Shown here piece by piece: positions 32,406-40,647 of a stretch of 64,000 bases of DNA. Positions within the stretch are counted from its first letter, which is position 1. Each line of letters opens with the position of its first letter. The notes beneath the pieces were generated by a model. The model did not search any database. It was not told the DNA's origin and was given only the letters and a program-made list of their open reading frames with translations. The stretch spans positions 186,001-250,000 of the forward strand of contig NZ_JADWPD010000001.1 in assembly GCF_017308975.1 (NCBI RefSeq). Direction: 5' to 3'. The DNA comes from Amycolatopsis sp. MtRt-6 (lineage in GTDB: Bacteria; Actinomycetota; Actinomycetes; Mycobacteriales; Pseudonocardiaceae). A program made the translations under genes and the position numbers.

Positions 32406-33251
32406 TCAGAGGCCGAAGCGGGACCACGCCGCCTTCTGGGTCACCGCCTCCAGGACCGCCGAGGCCGCCGCCGGGGCGCCGATGCCCAGGCGGGCCAGCA
32501 GGGGCTTCTTGGGCTCCGCCACCGAGATCTCCGCCTCCGGGTAGCGCTCGGTGATGACCTGCCTGAGGGTGCCCAGGCCGTCGACCAGGCCCAGCTCGAC
32601 CGCCTTCGCGCCGAGCCAGACGTCGCCGGTGAACAGGTCCTCCGTGTCCGTCAGGCGGTCGCCTCGGCGCTCCTTCACCCAGTTCACGAACAGCTCGTGG
32701 AGCTGGGTGTGCATCTTCTTCAGCCACTCGACGTCTTCGGGCTTCTCCGGCGAGAACGGGTCGAGCCGCGACTTGTTCGCGCCCGCCGTGTGCAGGCGGC
32801 GCTCGATGCCGAAGCGCTCCAGCAGGCCCGTGAAGCCGAAGCCGCCGCTGATCACGCCGATCGAGCCGACCATCGAGGTGCGGTGCGCGTAGATCTCGTC
32901 CGCCGCGCAGGCCAGCCAGTAGCCGCCCGAGGCCGCGACGTCCTCGCAGAACGCCAGCACCGGGACGTTCTTCTCGTCGGCCAGCTGGCGGATCCGCTCG
33001 GCGACCAGGCCCGACTGCGTCGGCGCGCCGCCCGGGGAGTTCACCAGCAGCGCGACCGCCTTCAGGCGCTCGTGGCCGAACGCCCTGGTCAGCGCCGACT
33101 CCACCGCGGCGAGGTTGATCGCGCCCCGCGCCAGCGGTGACGGCGACGGCGTGATCACGCCGTGCAGCTTCACCACCGCCACGACGTCCTTGCGCTCGAC
33201 GCGGTCGGCGAGTACCGGGATTCGCGAAGCCAGTTTGTCCGTAACGCTCAT
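32406..33251 (-). CDS. S49-family signal-peptide-peptidase-like protease
   Basis: A 281-residue SppA/SohB-type serine protease. VVAVVKLHGVI, LLVNSPGGAPTQS, and AFCEDVAASGGYWLACAADEIYAH (nucleophilic Ser in ASGGY) are the core; SMVGSIGVISGGFGF and the Lys in TAGANKSRLDPFSP complete the Ser-Lys type site. No clear N-terminal membrane helix is visible, so it may be peripheral or cytoplasmic like some bacterial SppA homologs. It lies between the LytS kinase and GH16 genes on the same strand. Confidence 0.92.
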   Translation of the reverse strand: MSVTDKLASRIPVLADRVERKDVVAVVKLHGVITPSPSPLARGAINLAAVESALTRAFGHERLKAVALLVNSPGGAPTQSGLVAERIRQLADEKNVPVLAFCEDVAASGGYWLACAADEIYAHRTSMVGSIGVISGGFGFTGLLERFGIERRLHTAGANKSRLDPFSPEKPEDVEWLKKMHTQLHELFVNWVKERRGDRLTDTEDLFTGDVWLGAKAVELGLVDGLGTLRQVITERYPEAEISVAEPKKPLLARLGIGAPAAASAVLEAVTQKAAWSRFGL

Positions 33252-33302
33252 GAAGTCAGGCTAGCCGGATTTTTCGGGGGTCCGGGTGGCGAAGCCCCCG
33301 GC

Positions 33303-33319
33303 CCGGGGCGAAGCCCCGG
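33303..33319 (-). terminator. Terminator after the LytS-type kinase gene
   Basis: CCGGGGC-GAA-GCCCCGG, a perfect 7-bp stem with a 3-base loop, 12 bases past the kinase stop. Confidence 0.6.
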
Positions 33320-33331
33320 ATGTCACAGCAT

Positions 33332-34648
33332 TCAGCCCATGGGGAGGATGCCCGACCGCGTGCCGTTGACGCCGTTCACCTCGGCGCCGTTCAGCTGGGC
33401 GGGGCCGCCCTGGGCCGGGACCTCGGCCTCGGCGTCCGAGCTGTAGTCCGGCATGTTCGGCCGGACACCCGGGACGAACTTGGGCACCCGCAGCGTCACC
33501 TTCATGCCGGCGCCGGGCGCCGTCTCGACCATCACCGCGTAGTCGCTGCCGAAGACCTGCTGCATGCGCTGGTTGATGTTGCCCAGCCCGACGTGCGCGC
33601 CGGTGCGGTGGGCGCTCTTGAGGTCGTTGAGCCGCCGCGGGTCCATGCCGATGCCGTCGTCCTCGACGCTGATCAGCGCCTCGGCGCCGTAGTCCTGCGC
33701 GATCACCGTGACGCAGCCGCCGCTGGGCTTGCTCGCCAGGCCGTGCTTGACGGCGTTCTCCACCAGCGGCTGGATGATCAGGAACGGCACGACGACGCTG
33801 AGCACCTCGGGCGCGATCTTCATCCGCACCTCGAGCCGGCCTCCGAAGCGGGCGTTCTCGATCGTCAGGTAGCGGTCGATGTTGCGCAGCTCCTCGGCCA
33901 GCGACGTGAACATGCCCGACGTCCGGAACGAGTAGCGCGTGAAGTCGGCGAAGTCCTGAAGCAGCTCTCGCGCCTCTTCGGGGTCCGTGCGGATCAGCGC
34001 GGAGATCGTGTTGAGCGCGTTGTAGACGAAGTGCGGCGAGATCTGCGCGCGCAGCGCCTTGATCTCGGCCTGCTGGAGCTGGTGCTTGGACTCGTCGAGC
34101 CGCGCCAGCTCGAACTGGGTGCACACGAACTGGGCGACGGCGTCGGCCATCTGCACCAGCCGGCCGCGGGTACGGCCGACGACGATCAGCGCCGCCTCGG
34201 TCTCGCCCTCCACCAGCAGCGGCACGATCACCGCGGTCTTCATCCGGCACGTGCCGCGGTGGTTGCACGGCATCCGGTCGTGCGCGACGACCTCACGGCG
34301 GTGCTTGCGGATCGCCGCGCCGATCGCCTCGACCAGGTCGACGTAGTGCTCGTTCGCCTCGCCGTCCCAGGACAGCAGCGTGCCTTCGCTGTCGGTGATG
34401 CCGACGGCCACGCAGTCGAGCATCTGCAGCAGCTGGGTGGTGATCTTGTCGGCGGCGTCCTCGTCCAGGCCGGAACGCAGGTTCGGCGCGGCCTTCGACA
34501 TCCGGTGCACCGCCTGCAGCATGGCGTCCTCCACCACGCTGGCCGGACGGCGCTGCCGGACGAACAGCACGATCACCGCGACCGCGAGGAGCACCACAAG
34601 AGCCCACGGGACGATCTGCGCAAGCGGGAACCCGGACACGGCGTCCAT
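33332..34648 (-). CDS. LytS/YpdA-type sensor histidine kinase
   Basis: A 438-residue kinase: one N-terminal membrane helix (about 10-32), a GAF-like sensor (about 60-195) containing the Cys-pair segment MPCNHRGTCRMKTAVIVPL, a HisKA of the LytS type with IKALRAQISPHFVYNALNTISALI (phosphorylated His in SPHF), and an HATPase domain (LVENAVKHGLASKP, DDGIGMD, GLGNINQRM). ATG 34648 places the helix at the very N-terminus. E. coli relatives BtsS and YpdA sense pyruvate. The cognate regulator is probably the LytTR protein at 29962-30783, three genes away. Confidence 0.9.
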   Translation of the reverse strand: MDAVSGFPLAQIVPWALVVLLAVAVIVLFVRQRRPASVVEDAMLQAVHRMSKAAPNLRSGLDEDAADKITTQLLQMLDCVAVGITDSEGTLLSWDGEANEHYVDLVEAIGAAIRKHRREVVAHDRMPCNHRGTCRMKTAVIVPLLVEGETEAALIVVGRTRGRLVQMADAVAQFVCTQFELARLDESKHQLQQAEIKALRAQISPHFVYNALNTISALIRTDPEEARELLQDFADFTRYSFRTSGMFTSLAEELRNIDRYLTIENARFGGRLEVRMKIAPEVLSVVVPFLIIQPLVENAVKHGLASKPSGGCVTVIAQDYGAEALISVEDDGIGMDPRRLNDLKSAHRTGAHVGLGNINQRMQQVFGSDYAVMVETAPGAGMKVTLRVPKFVPGVRPNMPDYSSDAEAEVPAQGGPAQLNGAEVNGVNGTRSGILPMG

Positions 34649-34748
34649 GCTCTGCGCTCGACCGACCGGGTGCAAGGCCTGATCCCACTTTCTGTCCAAC
34701 AGCGATGACCGAGGGTAGAGGAGACCCTACCCAGCGTCGGCGTCGCGC

Positions 34749-35609
34749 CTACTTCAGGAGGCGCGACATCCGGCGGTCGGCGAGCGGCTTGCCGCCCGTC
34801 TGGCAGGTCGGGCAGTACTGGAACGACTTGTCGGCGAAAGATATTTCGCGGATCGTGTCGCCGCAGACGGGGCACGGCAGCCCGGTGCGCGCGTGCACCC
34901 GCAGGCCGGACCGCTTTTCGCCCTTCAAGCGGGCCGCCTTCTGCCCCACCGACCGCTCGACGGCGTCGGTCTCGATCTCGTGGATCGCCTCGGCCAGGGT
35001 TTCCAACGCGCCTTCGTCGAGCTTGCCGATCGTCGCGTACGGCGAGAGCTTCGCGCGGTGCATGATCTCGTCGGAGTAGGCGTTGCCGATCCCGGCGAGC
35101 AGCGACTGGTCGGTCAGCGCCCACTTCAGCCGGGTGTTCTTGCCGGCGAAGAGCTCACGCAACCGGCCGGCGTCGACGGCGAGCGCGTCCGGCCCCAGCC
35201 GCGCCACGCTCGCGATCTCCTGCGGGTCCCGCACGATCCACACCGCGAGGCCCTTCTTCGTGCCCGCTTCGGTGAGGTCGAAGCCCGGCCCGGTGGCGGA
35301 CTCGAGGTGCACCCGCAGCGAGATCGGGCCCTTGCCGGGCTTCAGCGGCGCCGCCGCGAGGCCGTCGGACCAGCGCAGCCAGCCCGCCCGAGCAAGGTGG
35401 ACGACCAGATGCAGGTCGCCGGCCACGACGTCGAGGTGCTTGCCGTGCCGGGTCGCGCCGGTGATCTCGCGGCCGTGCAGCTCGGTCCACGGCGGCGTCG
35501 CCGTCTTCAGCACGCTCAACGATGCGACATCGATGCGGAAGATCGTCCGGCCGACGGCGTTCTCGCGCAGGTGGTGAGCCAGTGCTTCGACCTCGGGTAG
35601 CTCGGGCAT
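34749..35609 (-). CDS. Fpg/Nei-family DNA glycosylase
   Basis: A 286-residue base-excision-repair enzyme that removes oxidised bases and cuts abasic sites. It begins PELPEVEALAHHL, with the catalytic Pro1-Glu2 after Met removal. The helix-two-turn-helix (SLLAGIGNAYSDEIMHRAKLSP) is central, and a C-terminal zinc finger has Cys pairs in CPVCGD and YCPTC. The closest type is the actinobacterial Nei2 group. It starts ATG 35609. Confidence 0.93.
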   Translation of the reverse strand: MPELPEVEALAHHLRENAVGRTIFRIDVASLSVLKTATPPWTELHGREITGATRHGKHLDVVAGDLHLVVHLARAGWLRWSDGLAAAPLKPGKGPISLRVHLESATGPGFDLTEAGTKKGLAVWIVRDPQEIASVARLGPDALAVDAGRLRELFAGKNTRLKWALTDQSLLAGIGNAYSDEIMHRAKLSPYATIGKLDEGALETLAEAIHEIETDAVERSVGQKAARLKGEKRSGLRVHARTGLPCPVCGDTIREISFADKSFQYCPTCQTGGKPLADRRMSRLLK

Positions 35610-35621
35610 GGCTCCAGTGTC

Positions 35622-36062
35622 CTACTCGACCGGGTGCAGCGGCCCGTCGAAGTCCGGCAGCGAGTGCCGCTGGATGGTCTTGGAGATCTTCTTGACCTCG
35701 CCCTGCACGGTGAACATGCCGCGGATGGTGCCGACCCAGCGCTCGGACGGCCTGTCACCCGTGACGTCGCCCTCGGTCTCCGCGACCACGGTCCACGGAC
35801 GGCGCAGGATCCACCGCAGCGGGAAGAACAGCACCACGAGCAGCAGCGCCAGCAGCACCCACGCCGGGATGTTGACCTGGTCGGGCGTCCACACGACCAG
35901 GATCACGGCCAGCAGCGCCGTCACGACGATCATCGCGATACCGGGCCCGTAACTGCCGGCGACGTCGTGCTCGAAGTCGTCGGCCGTCGCCGGTGCGCGC
36001 CATTCCATCTGGGCACGGACCACCCAGTCGCGGCCGTCTTCGCCGCGTACCAGCCGGTTCAT
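35622..36062 (-). CDS. Small membrane protein of unknown function
   Basis: A 146-residue protein with a charged N-terminus (about 1-38), two adjacent membrane helices (about 40-80) and a cytoplasmic tail that contains WTVVAETEGD and WVGTIRGMFTVQGEVKKISKTIQRHSLPDFDGPL. No family recognised. GGGAGG lies 7 bases before ATG 36062. It ends 12 bases before the Nei-type gene and is probably co-transcribed with it. Confidence 0.78.
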   Translation of the reverse strand: MNRLVRGEDGRDWVVRAQMEWRAPATADDFEHDVAGSYGPGIAMIVVTALLAVILVVWTPDQVNIPAWVLLALLLVVLFFPLRWILRRPWTVVAETEGDVTGDRPSERWVGTIRGMFTVQGEVKKISKTIQRHSLPDFDGPLHPVE

Positions 36063-36176
36063 TCAGTTGCCTCCCGGGGCGCCCGCAGGGTGAGCATCAC
36101 AACGGTACCGTGCCCGGGCTCACCCGCGCGAGGGAGGAATCCGGACATCCCGCCCGCCGGAACCGATCACCGCTGA

Positions 36177-37733
36177 TCAAGAACCCGTCGGCGCACTCGG
36201 CGCCGGGTCCGCCGGTTCGCCCGACCCGGTGACGGCCGACGCGCTGCTCGGGCACGGCTTGCCCGACGTCGGCGTCACCGTCGTCGACGGCTCGGGCGGC
36301 GTGTCCGTGTCCGTGGTCTCGTCGTCCTTCGGCGCGGGCTGCTCCGAACCGTCCGGCGGCGGGAACGGCTTCCCGGTCGGCGACAGCTCGGGCGCGCCGA
36401 CGTCTTCCGGCGCCGTCGCGTCGGTGGATTCGGTGGTCATCGTCATGTCGGGCCTCGACGTCGTGTCCAGCCGCGGCGACGTCGCCTGCTGGTCGGACGC
36501 GGCGAAGCTCGACGAGATGGGGTCTTCGCGCGGAGCCGGCTGGTCGGCGGCACCGCCCACGGCCCCGACCGGGACCTCCCCGGCGACGGGCAGCTGCGGC
36601 ACTTCGTTCACGGCGACGTGCCGCTCACCGCCCCGCGCCCGAGCCGGGACGGCGGCCCCGGTGCCCCGGCCGTTGAGCACGCCGATGCCGATCCGCGGCT
36701 CCGGCGGCGCCTGCGGCGGCGGCTGGTGGTGCGTTTCCGACGGCGGCACCACGACGAGCTCGGGCGCCCCACCGGGCAACCCGACGTCCTGCACCGGCCC
36801 GGTCGAGAACAGCACCGGCCCGGCCGCGACACCGACCGCGCCCACGGCGGCGGTCGACGCCAGTGCCATGCCGATCTTGACCTTCGAACCGACCAGCACG
36901 CCCTTGATCGTCGCGCCGAGCCCGGCCAGCACCCCGCTGCCGCCCAGCGACGCGGCGGCCGGCACCAGCAGCACCAGCACACCGGCGTGCGCACGCAGCG
37001 ACGAACAGACGTCACGCAGCTCGTCCTGGGTCGCCCGGCACGACGGGCAGCCGAGCAGGTGCGCCTTGATCCGCTCGGCCTCGGCGCCGGTGACGCTGCC
37101 CGCGGTGAACCCGCCCAGCTTCTCGACGACCGCGCGGCACGAATCCGGCCCGCGGTTCACCGAAAGGTGTGCCTGCAGGTACGCCGCACGCAGCCCCTGC
37201 CGGGCCCGGCGCGCCAGCGCCGCCGTCGCGTTCGCGCTCAAGCCGAAGTGCGGCGCGACCATGGCGGGCTGCTCGCCCTCCACCTCGGTCTGCCACAGCA
37301 CCGTCCGCCACCGCTCCGGCAAGCTGGTGAACGCCGTCGTGATCAGCGTGTGCTCGGCCGTGCGGGCGTGCGTGTCGGCACCCGCGCCCGCCCGGAAAGT
37401 CAGTTCGTCGTCCGAAACCGGGACGTCCCGGCGGGCACCGTGCCACTCCCAAGACACCCGGCGCGCCACGGTCAGCAGGTAGGCCCGGACGTAGTCACGG
37501 GGGCCGGCGCCACGACGAAGGGCCTGCAACACGCGGAAGAACGTCTCCGCGGTGATGTCCTCGGCCTCCGACCGGTCCGCCGCCAGGCTCTGCGCGAGCC
37601 GGCGAACCGCGGCGGCGTGCAGCTCGAACAGCTCCCCGAACGCGGCGTCCTCGCCGTTGCGCAGCCGTTGCAGCAGTGCCTGTTCGTCGGATTCCGAGGC
37701 CGCTTGTGGCGGCACCGTGCCCAGCTCGGTCAT
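36177..37733 (-). CDS. ECF sigma factor fused to a zinc-finger/membrane anti-sigma-like tail
   Basis: A 518-residue protein. Sigma region 2 lies at about 17-95 (LLQRLRNGEDAAFGELFELHAAAVRRLA...AEDITAETFFRVLQAL), and region 4 at about 135-190 (LPERWRTVLWQTEVEGEQPAMVAPHFGLSANATAALARRARQGLR). It continues into a ZAS-like zinc finger (Cys in GPDSCRAVVEKL, then HLLGCPSC: H-x3-C-x2-C), two hydrophobic segments (about 245-315) and a long extracellular Pro/Ser/Thr/Asp-rich tail (about 320-518). Sigma and anti-sigma functions thus sit on one chain, as in some ECF groups with C-terminal extensions. ATG 37733 is preferred over GTG 37745. Confidence 0.88.
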   Translation of the reverse strand: MTELGTVPPQAASESDEQALLQRLRNGEDAAFGELFELHAAAVRRLAQSLAADRSEAEDITAETFFRVLQALRRGAGPRDYVRAYLLTVARRVSWEWHGARRDVPVSDDELTFRAGAGADTHARTAEHTLITTAFTSLPERWRTVLWQTEVEGEQPAMVAPHFGLSANATAALARRARQGLRAAYLQAHLSVNRGPDSCRAVVEKLGGFTAGSVTGAEAERIKAHLLGCPSCRATQDELRDVCSSLRAHAGVLVLLVPAAASLGGSGVLAGLGATIKGVLVGSKVKIGMALASTAAVGAVGVAAGPVLFSTGPVQDVGLPGGAPELVVVPPSETHHQPPPQAPPEPRIGIGVLNGRGTGAAVPARARGGERHVAVNEVPQLPVAGEVPVGAVGGAADQPAPREDPISSSFAASDQQATSPRLDTTSRPDMTMTTESTDATAPEDVGAPELSPTGKPFPPPDGSEQPAPKDDETTDTDTPPEPSTTVTPTSGKPCPSSASAVTGSGEPADPAPSAPTGS

Positions 37734-37920
37734 CCGGCCCGGCACCTCCTCCCCGAAGGTCTCCCCATTCGGTCGAATGGAGACACCATACGGAGGGAAT
37801 CAGCCGTCGTCACCCCTTGTACGCCAGCTGTGACGCCGAAGCACCGGTCCGGGCGAGGGGGACCCCCGGTGACCGGGCCCGCGCCGGAGGGTATAGAGTT
37901 CTTCCCATCAGCAAGACAAC

Positions 37921-37993
37921 GCGGATGTAGCGCAGCTGGTAGCGCATCACCTTGCCAAGGTGAGGGTCGCGGGTTCGAATCCCGTCATCCGCT
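37921..37993 (+). tRNA. tRNA-Gly (anticodon GCC)
   Basis: A complete 73-base cloverleaf: acceptor GCGGATG/CATCCGC, D stem GCGC/GCGC, anticodon stem TCACC/GGTGA with loop TTGCCAA (GCC at 37954-37956), and T arm GCGGG-TTCGAAT-CCCGT. CCA is not encoded. Confidence 0.98.
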
Positions 37994-38002
37994 CAAGATC
38001 GA

Positions 38003-38041
38003 GAACCGCTCCCTGGTCCAGCCGGGGAGCGGTTCTTTTTT
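38003..38041 (+). terminator. Rho-independent terminator after tRNA-Gly
   Basis: GAACCGCTCCC / GGGAGCGGTTC (11 bp) followed by six T, starting 10 bases past the tRNA. Confidence 0.93.
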
Positions 38042-38066
38042 GTTGTCGCCATCACAGCCGCGGCGG

Positions 38067-38468
38067 CTACAGCTCGTAGACGTCCAGGACGGTCGGGGCT
38101 ACCGGGGTCAGGTGGGGGTCTTCGCGCTCTGTTACCTGGCCTCGGGCCATTCGGTACACGCGGAAATTGTTGTCGTTCTCCGTGTCCTGGTCGTCCCATG
38201 TGTACAAGAGACCGTAGGAGCCCGGGGCAAGTTCGCCCGCTCGGGTGAAGAGCGTGAGGAGTTCGGGGGCCAAGTGGCCGCCGTGCTTGTCGAAGCCCGC
38301 GAAGTGGAGCATGGGGATTCCCGCGCTCCAGCGGAGGTCGACCAGGTCGAAGTCGGCCGCGTCGCGGATGGCCCGGTGGACGCGGTCGACCAAGCGCTCC
38401 AGGAGCGCCGCGTCGTCGTCGCCGCTCGCGGTCGCCTGGATGGTCACCCAGCCGTGATATTCGAACAC
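38067..38468 (-). CDS. Imm7-family immunity protein (orphan)
   Basis: A 133-residue soluble protein. MFEYHGWVTIQAT at the start, LRWSAGIPMLHFAGFDKHGG in the middle and APGSYGLLYTWDDQDTENDNNFRVYRMARGQV near the end match the Imm7 family of polymorphic-toxin immunity proteins. No toxin gene (WXG100, PT-HINT, RHS or similar) is near, so it is an orphan immunity gene that may protect against toxins of other strains. It sits just downstream of the tRNA-Gly terminator on the opposite strand. Confidence 0.8.
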   Translation of the reverse strand: MFEYHGWVTIQATASGDDDAALLERLVDRVHRAIRDAADFDLVDLRWSAGIPMLHFAGFDKHGGHLAPELLTLFTRAGELAPGSYGLLYTWDDQDTENDNNFRVYRMARGQVTEREDPHLTPVAPTVLDVYEL

Positions 38469-38501
38469 CCGCGAAACGGTAGCAAGAGATCAACCAGCGG
38501 T

Positions 38502-39041
38502 TCAGCGGGCCAGCGCGGATGGCTTCCCGTCGCGGCGCAGCACGTTCGACAGCACCCCTTCGCCCAGCCGCTCGAACGCCGGCACCAGCTTCTCGCCGAA
38601 CACGCACAGCGTCCGCTCCCACGGATGCCCGAGCGTGCCGAAGGAGAAGTCCGCGGCCAGGAACAGGTGGTAGTCCGCGCGCGGGAACACCGGCACCGGC
38701 CAGCGGGCGCCCTCGGTCATCAGGTGCGGGCGGACCCGGTAGGACTGGTGCTGCCAGTGCAACGCCCACATCCAGTCGTCCGGGCCGCAGACCTCGCGGA
38801 ACGCGGCCAGCGCGATGGCCGCGACCTGGTGCTCCTCGACCGCGTACGGGCCCAGCCGGAACTCCGCCGACGCGCGATCCAGGGTGCCGGGCGAGAGGTC
38901 CCACGTCCGCGACGGCGCCGGCTCCCGGAACCCCGGCCAGGCGTGGGCGTACGTGCTCGGCCAGAACCCCAGCTTGTCGTACACCCAGTACCAGGCGGGC
39001 TCGTCGACGACACGGGAGACGGCTTCCCAGGCAGCGTTCAC
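38502..39041 (-). CDS. DUF2716 family protein
   Basis: A 179-residue protein. WYWVYDKLGFWPSTYAHAWPGFREP at the start, WMWALHWQHQSYRVRPH in the middle and FPRADYHLFLAADFSFGTLGHPWERTLCVFGEKLV near the end fit DUF2716, a soluble family of unknown function that is frequent in actinobacteria and sometimes found beside toxin/immunity genes. GTG 39041 has GAGG about 8 bases upstream. An upstream start would add residues unlike the family. It neighbours the orphan Imm7 gene on the same strand. Confidence 0.78.
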   Translation of the reverse strand: MNAAWEAVSRVVDEPAWYWVYDKLGFWPSTYAHAWPGFREPAPSRTWDLSPGTLDRASAEFRLGPYAVEEHQVAAIALAAFREVCGPDDWMWALHWQHQSYRVRPHLMTEGARWPVPVFPRADYHLFLAADFSFGTLGHPWERTLCVFGEKLVPAFERLGEGVLSNVLRRDGKPSALAR

Positions 39042-39177
39042 GGTTACGACCTCAAGAAGTTGGCCAGGCACGGAAGAACACGCGAAAGCTTCGTGTTCGG
39101 TCTCCGGTTTGTCCAGTCCCCGTCCGCCCGCCGCGAACTGCGTCACTCATCCGAGTGGATTCTGCCAAGTTGTCACC

Positions 39178-39821
39178 ATGCGGGTCCTCTTCGTCCACGG
39201 TGCGTTCGTCCGCGACGGCGCCTGGTGGTGGCAGCCGACGGCCGACGTGCTCGCCCGGCACGGTCTGCGCAGCTCAGCGGCCGTGCTGCCCAGCTGCGAG
39301 GGCGAGCCGCGCGGGGACCTGTACGCCGACGCCGCGGCCGTCCGCGCCCTGCTCGACGCCTCCGCCGAGCCCGCCGTGCTCGTCGGGCACTCGTACGGCG
39401 GCATGGTGATCACCGAAGCGGGCGACCACCCGGCGGTCCGGCGGCTCGTCTACGTGACGTCGTTCCTGCCGGACGTCGGCGAGGCGCTCGCGGACTTCGG
39501 CACCGGCGAGCCGGTGCCCGGGAGGAGCTGGTGCGGCCCCTCTTCGCCCAGGATTTCGACGACCGCACCTACGCCGCGGCCGCCGGCCGGCTCACCGCCC
39601 AGAACGAGGCGGTGTTCGGCCAGCCGGCGACCCGGGCGGCGTGGCGGGACGTCCCGTCGACCTACATCGTCTGCGGCGAGGACCGCGCGACGCTGCCCGA
39701 GACCCAGCGGACCCAGGCGGCGCGCGCCACCGACGTCTTCGAGCTGCCGGTGGCGCACCACCCCTTCGTCACGCGGCCGGACCTGGTGGCCGGCGTGCTC
39801 AGGCCGCGTCCCACAGCGTGA
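39178..39821 (+). pseudogene. Alpha/beta hydrolase gene with a frameshift
   Basis: The reading frame from ATG 39178 gives MRVLFVHGAFVRDGAWWW (oxyanion region) and VLVGHSYGGMVI (nucleophile elbow, catalytic Ser). At about 39514-39518 the homology moves to another frame: ARE-ELVRPLFAQDFDDRTYAAAAG...YIVCGEDRATLP...VAHHPFVTRPDLVAGVL, which carries the catalytic His and ends at 39821. One missing base (or two extra) in the GAGCCGGTGCCCGG stretch explains the break. Without it the product would be about 214 residues, normal for the EstC-like family. It is either a recent pseudogene or a sequencing error. The last 23 bases overlap the convergent gene. Confidence 0.82.
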
Positions 39822-40404
39822 GGAACGCCGACGCCTCGCTGCGGGCCCAGAGCCGCAGCCGTTCGCGGTCGCGGGCGGAGAGCTGGTACTCCTTCGCCCG
39901 CCGGACGTCGATCACCAGCGCCTCGCCGCCGGGCAGGATGTCGGGCATCGCCTGCTCCAGCACCCACAGCGCGAGCTGCGCCGACGCCCTCGTCAGCGGT
40001 TCCTCCTTGAAGTAGAGCCAGGTCGCGTACCGGCGGCCGTCGCTCTTGCGCAGCCCGAGCTGCGGGCTGACGCCGATCTCGAGGTCGCCGATCGCGCACC
40101 GGCCGCGGCCGACCTCGACCAGCCGCGGCGACCTGCGGCCGAGGTAGCGCAGCCAGCCCTCGGCGATCGCCGCGTAGTGCGGTTTCGTGCGCTCGTCGGC
40201 GGCGTTGACGAGGGCGCGCAACGCGACCTCGTCCTGGTTCGCCGCCCGGCCGGACCGCACCGCGTTGGCCGCCCGCCGGTAGTAGTTGAACGCCGCGCGC
40301 GCCGGATCGAGGTACTGACGGCGCTGCCGCCGTACGAACGACGACCGCGACGGCCCGGAACTCGCGCTGTAGCCCACGAACGTGGACAGGGTGATGTAGG
40401 CCAT
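39799..40404 (-). CDS. Unknown soluble protein
   Basis: A 201-residue basic protein without signal peptide or membrane helix. A helix-rich first half (RRQRRQYLDPARAAFNYYRRAANAVRSGRAANQDEVALRALVNAADERTKPHYAAIAEGWLRYL) is followed by a beta-rich part (VGRGRCAIGDLEIGVSPQLGLRKSDGRRYATWLYFKEEPLT). No family recognised. ATG 40404 has GGAAGG upstream. The gene overlaps the 3' end of the convergent hydrolase by 23 bases. Confidence 0.75.
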   Translation of the reverse strand: MAYITLSTFVGYSASSGPSRSSFVRRQRRQYLDPARAAFNYYRRAANAVRSGRAANQDEVALRALVNAADERTKPHYAAIAEGWLRYLGRRSPRLVEVGRGRCAIGDLEIGVSPQLGLRKSDGRRYATWLYFKEEPLTRASAQLALWVLEQAMPDILPGGEALVIDVRRAKEYQLSARDRERLRLWARSEASAFLTLWDAA

Positions 40405-40647
40405 GGCCCTGCCTTCCTCCATCACGCCACCCGCGGGTGCGGGCGGCATCTCCCCTGGACAACGCCAATTTTAGAACATACGTACGACAGTTTCCGGGGC
40501 CTGACGGGTGACCTGGATGGGCGCGAAAACGGGTCTCCCGCAAACGCCGGACTTGCGCTACGTTGCCGATCAACCTCAAACCGCAACCTTGCAGGTCGGC
40601 CGTGCGTGCCAGACTGATGCCCCGAACGGTGGATGGGGGTCCAGAGG

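Noticed and set aside
30881..32554. Plus-strand open frame over the GH16 gene
   Set aside because: Antisense shadow; the minus strand encodes signal peptide, catalytic motif and CBM6 in one frame.
37921..38066. Attachment site of an integrated element at tRNA-Gly
   Set aside because: No second copy of the tRNA 3' end and no integrase are visible in the window.
40476..40487. LexA/SOS-like box GAACATACGTAC upstream of paralog A
   Set aside because: It differs from GAAC-N4-GTTC in the second half and lacks the flanking C and G, and the downstream gene has no link to DNA repair.
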